Shown here one piece after another: positions 38,939 through 47,287 of a DNA stretch of 64,000 bases (its first letter is position 1; each line of letters begins with the position of its first letter). Origin of the DNA: Elioraea sp. Yellowstone. Lineage in GTDB: Bacteria > Pseudomonadota > Alphaproteobacteria > Acetobacterales > Acetobacteraceae. The stretch spans positions 30,910 through 94,909 of the forward strand of contig NZ_VIKA01000002.1 of the NCBI RefSeq assembly GCF_006704265.1. The letters run 5' to 3'. Position numbers and translations under genes: made by a program. Below the pieces are notes generated by a model, which was not told the origin of the DNA, made no database searches, and saw only the letters and a program-made list of their open reading frames with translations.

Positions 38939-39715
38939 GTGAACACGCTGTTTCCTGATCATCTCCAATCGAGGGACTTTCGTCCTTTGCCGATCGCGAT
39001 CGCCTACCGCCCAGAAGCGGCTCTGAACCCGCATGCCGACGCTGCGGCCGGGACCATCCGTGCCGTCGCCGCGCAGGTCCGGCGCCAAGTCCCGCGCGAC
39101 CCGGACAGTCTCGCGCTGGCGCTGCCAGCGCTGATCGATGCCTGCCGGGTTGTCGCGGTGAACGGGCGGCGCCTCGCGGTCTCGTGGGACCTCGGCCGCG
39201 CGCTGCACGACGAGGTCGGCAACGCTGTGCTCGGCCTCTGCGATATCGATGCCGATGAGCCGGGGTGGGCCTACATCGCCGTCAACGGGCCGATGACGGC
39301 GCACCGACCGGACCTCGCACTGAGCACAGCGGCGCACGAGCTCGCGCATCTTCTGTTCGACGTGCCCGCAGCCTTGGCGCGCGGCGAGCAGCGCTACCAC
39401 GCCGTGGCGCGCTCCCCACGCGCTCTCGATCGCCTTGGCCGGGGCGCCGAGGCGCGGGCGAACGAATTCATGGGTGCGCTGCTGGCACCGCCAGTGCCGC
39501 TGCACACACGGTTGCTGGCTCATGCGCGCAGCGAGGCGTTGCGCCTCTGTCGCCGGCCGCATCACGGCAGGCCGGGCAGTCCGGTCGTTGCTGCGGGCAA
39601 TTGCCCAGAGGCGTTGGCCGGTGTGCTCGCTGCGCTCGCGGCAGATTTTGGCGTCTCGGAGCGGTTCATCGCCGTGCGTCTGTCGCGCTACGGCCTGGTG
39701 GAAGGAGGGGTGTGA
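38939..39715 (+). CDS. ImmA/IrrE-type metallopeptidase
   Basis: A 258-residue protein from a GTG at 38939. HELAH at 133-137 is the zinc motif; the downstream glutamate lies in EARANEFMGALLAP, as in ImmA. Such enzymes cleave the phage repressor encoded next door, linking stress to induction. It overlaps the XRE gene start by TGATG. Confidence 0.88.
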   Translation: MNTLFPDHLQSRDFRPLPIAIAYRPEAALNPHADAAAGTIRAVAAQVRRQVPRDPDSLALALPALIDACRVVAVNGRRLAVSWDLGRALHDEVGNAVLGLCDIDADEPGWAYIAVNGPMTAHRPDLALSTAAHELAHLLFDVPAALARGEQRYHAVARSPRALDRLGRGAEARANEFMGALLAPPVPLHTRLLAHARSEALRLCRRPHHGRPGSPVVAAGNCPEALAGVLAALAADFGVSERFIAVRLSRYGLVEGGV

Positions 39716-40008
39716 TGGCGTTCGGCGACGTGGTGCGAGCCCGACGCACCGAGCTTGGCATCGGCCTGAACGAGCTGGCCGAGCGGCTGGAGATCTCCCC
39801 AGGCTATCTGTCGCGGGTCGAGCGCAATCTCGACAAGCCACCGAGTGACGAGATCGTCCAGCGCGTGGCGGCGATCCTCGGCATCCCGCTCGACGCGCTC
39901 TTCGTTGAGGCGCAGCGCCTGCCGCCTGACATGCGCAGCGACATGGGCAGCGTGGTGCTCGCCTATCGGCGCATGCGCACCCTCCGCGCCGGCCGACGGA
40001 GCCTGTGA
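39715..40008 (+). CDS. XRE-family repressor
   Basis: A 97-residue protein with an HTH: GDVVRARRTELGIGLNELAE, then RLEISPGYLSRVERNLDKPP. The remainder (GIPLDALFVEAQRL) suits a short dimerisation tail. Presumed prophage repressor, paired with the ImmA peptidase upstream. Start ATG at 39715 overlaps the ImmA stop. Confidence 0.88.
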   Translation: MAFGDVVRARRTELGIGLNELAERLEISPGYLSRVERNLDKPPSDEIVQRVAAILGIPLDALFVEAQRLPPDMRSDMGSVVLAYRRMRTLRAGRRSL

Positions 40009-40679
40009 TGGCGAACGCGCCGAAGAAGAAAGTGTTCTATCAGATCGACGAAGTCTGCGAGCGGCTCGGCCTCTCCTTGCTGGACATGTCCGTACTCGCC
40101 TCGGAGGGCAAAGTGCGGCTCTGCACGGCCGTTCCCGGCGTGCGGGTCGAGGAAGGGCACTACGAGATCGCCCCGGATGGCAGCACAACGTGGATCGCGG
40201 CGGTCGAGAGTTACGTCCGCGGATTGGTGGATCTTCGCCCTGAAGACGCCTGGTATGTGCTGCGTTCCGGATCGCAGGTGATCTTCTGGCTCGCTGCCGA
40301 AGCTGGCCGCTATCGGCGCCTGATCAGCACGAGCGAGGACGATCGTGGGTACACGGTGATCCGCGAGGAAGTCGGCGTGCGTCACGAGGAGCTCAAGCGC
40401 TATGTGGCTCTGGAGGAGTCGCTCGACGATTTCGGGCATGGTGCAAGGGCCGGCGGTCGCGGATCGCAGCCCCACTATGATTGGGATGCCGCGCGCCTCG
40501 AAGCGTTCCGCCGGATCTACTTCGAGGGGGTTCCCGAGTCCTTCGGCGCTCTCATCCGTCACATCCAGGCGTGGTTCGCCCGCCAGGGAGGCAGAGTTCC
40601 GGATGAGAGCACGCTGAAGCGCCGGCTCCGCGACATCTGGGCGGTGTTCGGCACGGAGGCGACGCAGAAGGCAGCGTAA
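40008..40679 (+). CDS. Prophage regulator, MerR-like N-terminus
   Basis: A 223-residue protein from ATG 40008 (TGATG with the repressor stop). The N-terminus FYQIDEVCERLGLSLLDMSV resembles a MerR-like/helix-turn-helix reader; the C-terminus STLKRRLRDIWAVFG is a helical DNA-contact candidate. Found in other alphaproteobacterial prophages next to ImmA/XRE pairs. Role unknown. Confidence 0.6.
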   Translation: MANAPKKKVFYQIDEVCERLGLSLLDMSVLASEGKVRLCTAVPGVRVEEGHYEIAPDGSTTWIAAVESYVRGLVDLRPEDAWYVLRSGSQVIFWLAAEAGRYRRLISTSEDDRGYTVIREEVGVRHEELKRYVALEESLDDFGHGARAGGRGSQPHYDWDAARLEAFRRIYFEGVPESFGALIRHIQAWFARQGGRVPDESTLKRRLRDIWAVFGTEATQKAA

Positions 40680-40761
40680 CCTCGGGGCCGCGCTTGGCCG
40701 GTGAGAACGGGAGAGGGCTCGATCCGTAGATGACAGGCAGGACGATGCGTGAAGGATCACG

Positions 40762-40962
40762 ATGGCCCTGCCGAGCACGAATCACCACCTCCCACCCCAC
40801 CTGCGCGAGGTGTGTCAGATCCTGGCGCGTGGGATCGTGCGGCTCAGGAGCCGCAGCATCGCCGCGATCGATGCCCAGGCTCGGGACTGCGGAGAGAGTT
40901 CGCTACCCGCGACTCCCCGCCAGCGCCGTCATGCGAACCCCCGAGAGACGGAGGACGCATGA
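40762..40962 (+). CDS. Small protein of the recombinase module
   Basis: A 66-residue protein, ATG 40762 to a stop overlapping the DUF2924 start (ATGA). HHLPPHLREVCQILARGIVR and LRSRSIAAID match the short gene that often precedes DUF2924 plus serine recombinase in such prophages. Probably part of integration control, unproven. Confidence 0.6.
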   Translation: MALPSTNHHLPPHLREVCQILARGIVRLRSRSIAAIDAQARDCGESSLPATPRQRRHANPRETEDA

Positions 40963-41459
40963 CACGACGATCGAAGCCGCCGGTGGCCGAAGCGGAGGCC
41001 CCGGTGTTCCCCACCATCCCGCCGGCGCAGGTGCTGTCGCGGCTGGCGGCGCTGCAGACGGCATCCACGCCGGAACTGAAGCAGCAGTGGCGCGAGCTGT
41101 TCGGCAAGGAGCCGCCGGCGTTCAACCGCGCCTACCTGCAGAGCCGGCTCGCCTACCGGATCCAGGAACTCGCCTATGGCGGCCTCAAGCCCGAGACGCG
41201 GGCGCGGCTCGAGGCGCTCGGTGAGCAGCTCGACGGCGGCAACGCGGTGCTGCGGCGGATCCGCGCCGACAGCCGACCGCTGCCCGGCACGCGGCTCGTG
41301 CGCGAGTACGGCGGCGTCCAGCACGTCGTCACCGTGCGCGCCGACGACTTCGAGTACGAGGGCCGCCGCTACGCCTCGCTCTCCGCGATCGCGCGCCACA
41401 TCACCGGCACGAGGTGGAACGGCTGGACCTTCTTCGGTCTCAAGGGGAGCGCGTCGTGA
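40959..41459 (+). CDS. DUF2924 protein
   Basis: A 166-residue protein from ATG 40959 with GGAGG upstream. It contains LKQQWRELFGKEPPAFNRAY, LQSRLAYRIQELAYGGL and a C-terminal RRYASLSAIARHITGTRWNG module, the DUF2924 pattern. This family accompanies large serine recombinases in prophages and is thought to assist integration. Overlaps the recombinase start (GTGA). Confidence 0.88.
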   Translation: MTRRSKPPVAEAEAPVFPTIPPAQVLSRLAALQTASTPELKQQWRELFGKEPPAFNRAYLQSRLAYRIQELAYGGLKPETRARLEALGEQLDGGNAVLRRIRADSRPLPGTRLVREYGGVQHVVTVRADDFEYEGRRYASLSAIARHITGTRWNGWTFFGLKGSAS

Positions 41460-42790
41460 GCCGCCGCAAGCTCCCCGACCTGCCGGCGTCGGTCACCCGC
41501 AAGCGCTGTGCGGTCTACACCCGGAAGAGCACCGAGGAGGGGTTGGACCGCGAGTTCAACACCCTCGACGCCCAGCGCGAAGCCTGCGAGGCCTGCATCG
41601 CCAGCCAGCGCGCCGAGGGCTGGACCCTGGTCGCCGACCGCTACGACGACGGCGGGTTCTCGGGAGGGAGCCTGGACCGCCCCGCCCTGAAACGCCTGCT
41701 CGCCGACATCGAGCGCGGCCTGGTCGACGTGGTGGTAGTCTACAAGATCGACCGCCTCTCCCGCTCGCTGATGGACTTCGCCCGGCTGGTCGAGGTGTTC
41801 GACGCCCACGAGGTGACCTTCGTCTCGGTGACGCAGTCGTTCAACACCACGACCAGCATGGGCCGGCTGACCCTGAACATCCTGCTCTCCTTCGCCCAGT
41901 TCGAGCGCGAGGTGATCGGCGAGCGCATCCGCGACAAGGTCGCCGCCTCGAAGGCACGGGGCATGTGGATGGGCGGCAAGGTGCCGCTCGGCTACGACGT
42001 GCGCGACCGCAAGCTGCTGGTGAATGAGGCCGAAGCCGCGCGCGTGCGGCGCGTGTTCGAGCTCTTCGCCGAGACCGGCTCGGGCATCGAGACCATGCGC
42101 CGGTGCCGGGCCGAGGGCATCGCGACCAGGAGCGGGCGCCTGATCGACAAGGGCGACGTCTACAAGATCCTGCATCTCCGGACCTACGTCGGCGAGGTCG
42201 CGCACCGCGGCAGCATCTACCCCGGCGAGCACGCGGCGATCGTCTCGCGCGCGCTCTGGGACCGCGTGCACGCGCTCCTGCAGGTCAGTCCGCGCGCGCG
42301 GGCGCAGGCGAACCGGTCGCAGTCGCCAGCGCTGCTGAAGGGGCTGATCTTCGGCGCCGACGGCCGCGCGCTCTCGCCCACGCACAGCCGCAAGAACGGC
42401 CGCCTATACCGCTACTACGTGGCGCAGCGCGCGCTGAAGGGCGAGGCCGACGACGGGATCGTCCGGCGCGTCTCGGCGGCGCAGATCGAGGCAGCGGTGA
42501 TGACGCAGCTGCGCGCCCTGCTGCGCCAGCCGGAGGTGGTGGTGGGCACGTGGATGGCGGCGAAGGTGGAGGATCCGGACCTGACAGAAGCTGACGTGCG
42601 CGAGGCGCTCGGGCGGCTCGAGCCGTTGTGGGACGAGTTGTTCCCCGCCGAGCAGCAGCGGATCGTCCGCTCCCTGGTCGAACGCGTCACGGTCGGGCTC
42701 GACGGTGCGGAGATCCGCCTCCGGGTCGAGGGCCTCGCGAGCCTGGTGCGCGATCTCGGGCTGGTCGGTGCCGAGAGGGTAGCGGCGTGA
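41456..42790 (+). CDS. Large serine recombinase / integrase
   Basis: A 444-residue protein from a GTG at 41456. The catalytic serine is in YTRKST (Ser25); further resolvase-domain motifs are DRYDDGGFSGGSLDRPAL, VYKIDRLSRSL and FAQFEREVIGERIRDK. A recombinase domain (WMGGKVPLGYDV) follows; the expected zinc-ribbon cysteines are absent, which is uncommon. Probably integrates and excises the prophage at a non-tRNA site. Confidence 0.92.
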   Translation: MSRRKLPDLPASVTRKRCAVYTRKSTEEGLDREFNTLDAQREACEACIASQRAEGWTLVADRYDDGGFSGGSLDRPALKRLLADIERGLVDVVVVYKIDRLSRSLMDFARLVEVFDAHEVTFVSVTQSFNTTTSMGRLTLNILLSFAQFEREVIGERIRDKVAASKARGMWMGGKVPLGYDVRDRKLLVNEAEAARVRRVFELFAETGSGIETMRRCRAEGIATRSGRLIDKGDVYKILHLRTYVGEVAHRGSIYPGEHAAIVSRALWDRVHALLQVSPRARAQANRSQSPALLKGLIFGADGRALSPTHSRKNGRLYRYYVAQRALKGEADDGIVRRVSAAQIEAAVMTQLRALLRQPEVVVGTWMAAKVEDPDLTEADVREALGRLEPLWDELFPAEQQRIVRSLVERVTVGLDGAEIRLRVEGLASLVRDLGLVGAERVAA

Positions 42791-43266
42791 CCGGACCCAC
42801 GCACATCACCGTCCGCGTGCCGCTCAGGATCCGCCGCCGGCCCGGGCGCAAGACCGTCGTCACGCCCGTAGTGGACGGACTGCCCGCGGAGGCCACCACC
42901 CGCGCCGATCCCGCGCTGCTGAAGGCGCTCGCCCGCGCCTTCCGCTACCAGCGCATGCTCGACGATGGGCGCTACGCCTCGATCAGCGAGATGGCCGCGG
43001 CGGAGAAGCTGGATCGCGGCTACCTCGGACGGCTGCTCCAACTCACCCTGCTCGCACCGGACATCGTCGAGGCGATCGTCGAGAGGAGGCAGGCGGAGGG
43101 AGTGACGCTGCCGGAGTTGATGGAGCCGTTTCCGGTGGCCTGGTCGGAGCAGCGCCTCGCTGTGCAATCTGACTGCGGAGTCGCCCCCCGGCTCACGCGG
43201 GTCCGGCCTTCCCCGCCTGGCACAGCAGCTTGCGCGCCTGCCCCTCCCTGGCCGCCGCTGCGGTGA
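42787..43266 (+). CDS. HTH protein of the recombinase module, C-terminus altered
   Basis: A 159-residue frame from a GTG at 42787 (GTGA overlap). Residues 44-123 (LKALARAFRYQRMLDDGRY, LDRGYLGRLLQLTLLAPDIV, ELMEPFPVAW) match the small ParB/KorB-like HTH protein that follows serine recombinases in such phages, normally ending close to EPFPVAW. The last ~36 residues are Pro/Ala-rich and unlike the family, suggesting the phage-host junction lies near 43155. Confidence 0.7.
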   Translation: MTGPTHITVRVPLRIRRRPGRKTVVTPVVDGLPAEATTRADPALLKALARAFRYQRMLDDGRYASISEMAAAEKLDRGYLGRLLQLTLLAPDIVEAIVERRQAEGVTLPELMEPFPVAWSEQRLAVQSDCGVAPRLTRVRPSPPGTAACAPAPPWPPLR

Positions 43267-43309
43267 GCATCCGGCGAGGCGACAAGGCTGCGCAGCCGCG
43301 CCCGCCGTA

Positions 43310-44059
43310 TCATGCGCCCGGGGGCGGCGCGACGCTGCTCCAGGCTCGCTGGATGCCACGGCAGGCGGCGCGCAGATTGGCCTCGCGGGTGAGATACTGG
43401 CTCGACGCCCGGTGCCGCTCCCGCCGCTGGACGTCCACCGAAAAGCAATGCGCGGGAGAGGGCATACCTAGCCCGGCGAGCTGCTCCGCGCAGGCCATGT
43501 ACACCAGTGTCGCGGCGTACATCCCCACGTCCCTACGCCGTGCGCTCGCCGCCTCGCTCTCGCCGTCCGCCCCCTTGGAGAGCCGGAGGAGGACGCCGCC
43601 CGTCAGGTCTCCGCGCCTCCGATCGCTCGCCCTGACGACGAGGTCCAGCGACACGGTCACCGCCACGCCCTCAATGTCCAACGGGCCGAGACCTTGCGGC
43701 GGGGCCTCGAAGTACATCCCCCCGAAGCCGAAGCTGTTCAGCCCGGCCTGGAAGGCATCGATGGCGCCGATCGAGGCCCGCGCGTCCTCACGCGCGAAAG
43801 GGCGCCCCGTGGGATCTTCGGCCAGCATCTCAAGGCGGGCTCTGGCCTCGAGAAGGATCTGCGCGCTCCGGTGAGGATCCGCCAAGAAGCGAACAATGGC
43901 GCGCCTCGCATCGCGATACCGCACGACCGGAGCCGCAGGTTGCCAACGCGCCCGCTGGATGATTCCCTCCCTCCCCACGTCGCTGGCAACCATGTAGGCG
44001 GCCAGTTCGTTCGCGGAGATTGTGGGCGTGCTGCGCTCCCTGATAGGGGATCTAGCCAT
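43310..44059 (-). CDS. Island protein of unknown function
   Basis: A 249-residue protein from ATG 44059. It starts helical (SANELAAYMVASDVGREGII), has RYRDARRAIVRFLADPHRSA, then strand-rich LGPLDIEGVAVTVSLDLVV and a GMPSPAHCFSVDVQRRERHR end. No family recognised; the conserved-looking VDVQRRE and a Cys could form a nuclease or nucleotide site. Its start codon overlaps that of the divergent small gene. Confidence 0.6.
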   Translation of the reverse strand: MARSPIRERSTPTISANELAAYMVASDVGREGIIQRARWQPAAPVVRYRDARRAIVRFLADPHRSAQILLEARARLEMLAEDPTGRPFAREDARASIGAIDAFQAGLNSFGFGGMYFEAPPQGLGPLDIEGVAVTVSLDLVVRASDRRRGDLTGGVLLRLSKGADGESEAASARRRDVGMYAATLVYMACAEQLAGLGMPSPAHCFSVDVQRRERHRASSQYLTREANLRAACRGIQRAWSSVAPPPGA

Positions 44060-44327
44060 GGACGACCTCTTCTGGTCTGCACCGCTCGGCGCGAATCGGA
44101 CGCTCTGCGTATCGACTCTATCTCAAGCCGCGCTCGCGCAGTGCGAGGTAGAGGCGTTCGGTAGCGATTTCGGCTATTTCGTATACGAAGTGGATGAGCG
44201 GCCGCGCTCCGCCGGCATCTCGGTGCTCGCCAAGGCCACGTCCGAGGATGCGGCAGTGCGGCTCGCCGAGATACTCGCCCTGCGTTTTGCGGCGGATGCA
44301 ACCGCGCCCCCGCTTACCGCAGTCTAG
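44058..44327 (+). CDS. Small island protein squeezed between two leftward genes
   Basis: An 89-residue protein with AGGGGA upstream of ATG 44058. The ATG shares the palindrome CCATGG with the divergent start at 44059, and the stop shares CTAG with the convergent stop at 44324. Sequence EAFGSDFGYFVYEVDERPRS is protein-like. Function unknown. Confidence 0.55.
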   Translation: MDDLFWSAPLGANRTLCVSTLSQAALAQCEVEAFGSDFGYFVYEVDERPRSAGISVLAKATSEDAAVRLAEILALRFAADATAPPLTAV

Positions 44328-45315
44328 CTACGGGCGCTGGTCCATTCCTCCCGCGCCTCGCAGTGCCTCTGCCACCAGTCTCTGAGCTCCTGGAGCCGGT
44401 CGGCCGGCGCGAACGGTAGGTCCAGATACCGGAAGTGATCGTGCTGCGGCACTGGGACCGCACCGCGGCTGCTACCCCACAGAAGGTCGAGCTCGATGCG
44501 CTGAGCAGCTTGCACCAGCGAGCGTTGGGCAGCCTCCAGCCCGTTGAGGGTGACGCCAAAGCGCTCGATACCGGCACGCCGCCGCGATAACTCGTCGGCG
44601 GCTTGCACCACGAACTTGTGCCGCAACTCGACCAACGAGGTGACCGTCTGGTCCTCCAGCAACGCGCGGATTCCATCGAACATCGCGGGCTGGATGGTGT
44701 CCGTGCGCGACCGGTCCGCCGGCGCCTTCCCGGACAGCGCATCGAAGGCTCTGTGGCCCCTCTCGGCGGTGTCGAACGCCTCCGGGCCCTCGGTGGGCAG
44801 ATACATCGTCACCACACCCGTGGTCGGCCGCGGCGCCTTGGCCCACAACGCCCGCTCCGCTGCCGCGGCCTCGTACGGCAGTCCGTCGTGGCAGACGAAC
44901 ACCTCGCGCGTGACGAGTGCTGGTGGGCCTCAATGTCGTCGAGAAGGCGGCGTAGGCTGATGACATCCTTGCGCTTGTCCACGAGCCTGCTGACCGCGAG
45001 GATCTACGTCGCCACGAAACCCTGGTCGAGCATGGATGCAAGCATCGGCGCGACCGCAGAGGTCGGCTGTTCCTTCGTGGCAAAGCGCCGGGCCTCGTTC
45101 AGCAGCCTGAATACGGCATCGTCCTACATCAACCCGTAAAGTTGCCTGTTGATGCTGTTGTGCGGGTCTCCCTGAAGCCAGCCGAGCCATGCGGTCCGCT
45201 TGCGGCGGTACGCCAGGAGACCCAGGCAGTCGTGCACGTCGCACTGCTCGGTCGGGTAGGCAAAGGGGGACGATGCGGTACTCATAGGCATCCAATGAAT
45301 AAGAGAGGAGCCCAC
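44324..45315 (-). pseudogene. Broken HEPN-like (possibly AbiU2-related) gene
   Basis: Three pieces line up as one protein. The first (ATG 45315 or 45285) ends at a TAG at 45124-45126 after QLYGLM; it resumes in frame with DDAVFRLLNEARRFATKEQP, meets a second TAG at 45004-45006, resumes ILAVSRLVDKRKDVISLRRL, then shifts frame near 44927 into VFVCHDGLPYEAAAAERALW and the 44324-44902 segment. The ILAVSRLVD..SLRRL stretch recalls AbiU2/HEPN phage-defence proteins. Decay by two amber changes and a one-base shift. Start and family are tentative. Confidence 0.6.
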
Positions 45316-45520
45316 CTACGCAAGCCGAGCTGGAAGCCGGAGGGCGGTTGCCCGGCGCCGGACACGTCCGGTGGTTCCTGAGCGGCACGATCCTCGGGAG
45401 CGTCCGTCGTGGCTCCGCAAGGTGTGGTCTGTGCTGGAGATTGCGCGCACCCAGCATCCTCCGCCACGATTGCAGGCGCGCCGAGCGATTCGGCTGCCAG
45501 CCCCGCCCGGGACCGCCCCG

Positions 45521-47287
45521 ATGCCCTACTTCGTCGAAGACCACCTTCGCCACGCCCTCGACTACATGGCGGACGGCACACACCCGCTGCTGATCAGCTT
45601 TCTCGCCATGCTGCGGCTGCAGATCCCGGTCGGCGACGGCCCCCCTGGGCTGCCCTTCGGCGCGCCACAGGAGCATGATCTGCTCGGCCAGTACTTCAGG
45701 CCCCAAGGCGGCACGCCGGAGCGGCCATACTATCTGCCGTTTGGCCCACCAAGGGAGGGCGATCCCCGGTGGAAGCCGGCTAACTATGGCGGGACAAGTC
45801 TGCAGCGGATGCGGACTGGGCGACCTGACTTCTTCAAGAAGGAAACCGTAGCGGGCTCCCCGCGGAAGCTCTTCCGACTCGCCGAGAACTTCCGGGAAAT
45901 CCTTGCACGTGACCACAGATCGATCGTGGGCGTCCGTCCGCTTTCGGTCCACAACTTGGCCGTCTGGTTCTACCGCACGGAAGAGTTTCCCGACCAGACC
46001 GCGGCGATCACGAGGTTCGCTGAGGAGTTCCGACTGAGCGACTACGGCCTCATCGGCTCCGTATTCACGACGGCCCCGGACCCGGGACTCAGCGTCATCG
46101 CGATGGGCGCCGCGCCGCTCACTGACCAGGCTATTCTCGACCTCATCGGCGGCCCCGCCCCAGCAGCTGCCCTCGGGGCCGCCCCTGCTGCGCCACTCCC
46201 GGATGCCGAAGAAGAGGAAGGTGAGGAGGCGGCGGGTACACCGCCGCCCGCCGAGGCCGCGCCGGTCGTCGCTGGGACGTGGGACATCTCGAAGACGGAA
46301 GTCCTGCGCGCCATCGACGGTCTCAAGGGCGTGGAGGAGGCTGCCCTGCGCGCCATGGCTGCACTGCGTGCAGGCATGCACGTCGTCTTCACTGGCCCCC
46401 CAGGTTGCGGCAAGACGCAGCTGGCGCAGCGGCTCTGCCGGGCGAGCGGCTTCGCTTGGTCGCTGAGCACGGCTACGGACGCCTGGACAACGTTCGAGGC
46501 GATCGGCGGCTACTTCCCGCTTCCTACCGCCACGGGCGGGGAGCGCTTGGACTTCATGCCCGGCGCCATCGTCGCCGCGATGCAGGCCCAGCGCATCCTG
46601 ATCCTCGACGAGATCAACCGGGCCGACATCGATAAGGCGTTCGGCGAGCTGTTCACGCTCCTCTCGGGAAACGACGTGGACCTACCCTTCCGGCAGAACG
46701 GTAGCGCCGAGGAGGGGGCGTCTGGGCGCCGCATCCGGCTCGTGGTCCGCGACGCGGCGGCCGAACCGGGGGTGGAGCAGATCCGGATGCCGTCCTGGTG
46801 GCGGCTGATCGGCGCCATGAACGACGCCGACAAGGCCAGCCTCAAGCGCCTCTCGTTCGCCTTCGTCCGCCGCTTTGCCTTTGTCCCCCTCGACCTTCCG
46901 CCGTGGGGCGAGTACGCAGCGCTTCTTACCGCGGCCGCAGGCGAGGGCGGCGGCGGCCTTGGCGCGACCCACCCCCGGTTCGTCCAGGCCGTGCAGTCGC
47001 TCTTCGCTACGAAGGACGGTTTGGCCTCGATCGGCATGCCGATGGGCTTCGCGATCCCGCAGGCCATGATGCGACAGGCCAGGAGCGAGGTCGCCCTCGA
47101 TGCCGAGCGCAGTGAGGCCGCGCTCCTGGCCTCGACGTTGGAGCTCTACGTTGCACCGCAGTTCCAGGGTCGCGCCGACAGGCACGCCGAGCTGCTGGAC
47201 CTGCTCAAGAAGATCGAGTGGTTTGGTGACGGCCCCCGCAGGGAATTCGGCCGCCGCTTGGCGGTGTGGACCGGTTATGTGGAATGA
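45521..47287 (+). CDS. McrB-like AAA+ ATPase
   Basis: A 588-residue protein from ATG 45521 (an upstream in-frame start at 45371 is possible). N-terminal ~215 residues are a unique, unrecognised region, then an acidic linker (230-245), and the AAA+ domain: TGPPGCGKT at 291-299, RILILDEINRADI near 358-370 with McrB-style FGELFTLL, and GAMNDADKASLKRLSFAFVR with RRF. McrB uses GTP or ATP to drive restriction of modified DNA. It overlaps the nuclease gene by ATGA. Confidence 0.88.
   Translation: MPYFVEDHLRHALDYMADGTHPLLISFLAMLRLQIPVGDGPPGLPFGAPQEHDLLGQYFRPQGGTPERPYYLPFGPPREGDPRWKPANYGGTSLQRMRTGRPDFFKKETVAGSPRKLFRLAENFREILARDHRSIVGVRPLSVHNLAVWFYRTEEFPDQTAAITRFAEEFRLSDYGLIGSVFTTAPDPGLSVIAMGAAPLTDQAILDLIGGPAPAAALGAAPAAPLPDAEEEEGEEAAGTPPPAEAAPVVAGTWDISKTEVLRAIDGLKGVEEAALRAMAALRAGMHVVFTGPPGCGKTQLAQRLCRASGFAWSLSTATDAWTTFEAIGGYFPLPTATGGERLDFMPGAIVAAMQAQRILILDEINRADIDKAFGELFTLLSGNDVDLPFRQNGSAEEGASGRRIRLVVRDAAAEPGVEQIRMPSWWRLIGAMNDADKASLKRLSFAFVRRFAFVPLDLPPWGEYAALLTAAAGEGGGGLGATHPRFVQAVQSLFATKDGLASIGMPMGFAIPQAMMRQARSEVALDAERSEAALLASTLELYVAPQFQGRADRHAELLDLLKKIEWFGDGPRREFGRRLAVWTGYVE

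Noticed and set aside
44324..45315. Amber codon readthrough or recoding in the HEPN-like gene
   Set aside because: Two TAG codons alone might hint at recoding, but a separate frameshift in the same gene makes simple decay more likely.
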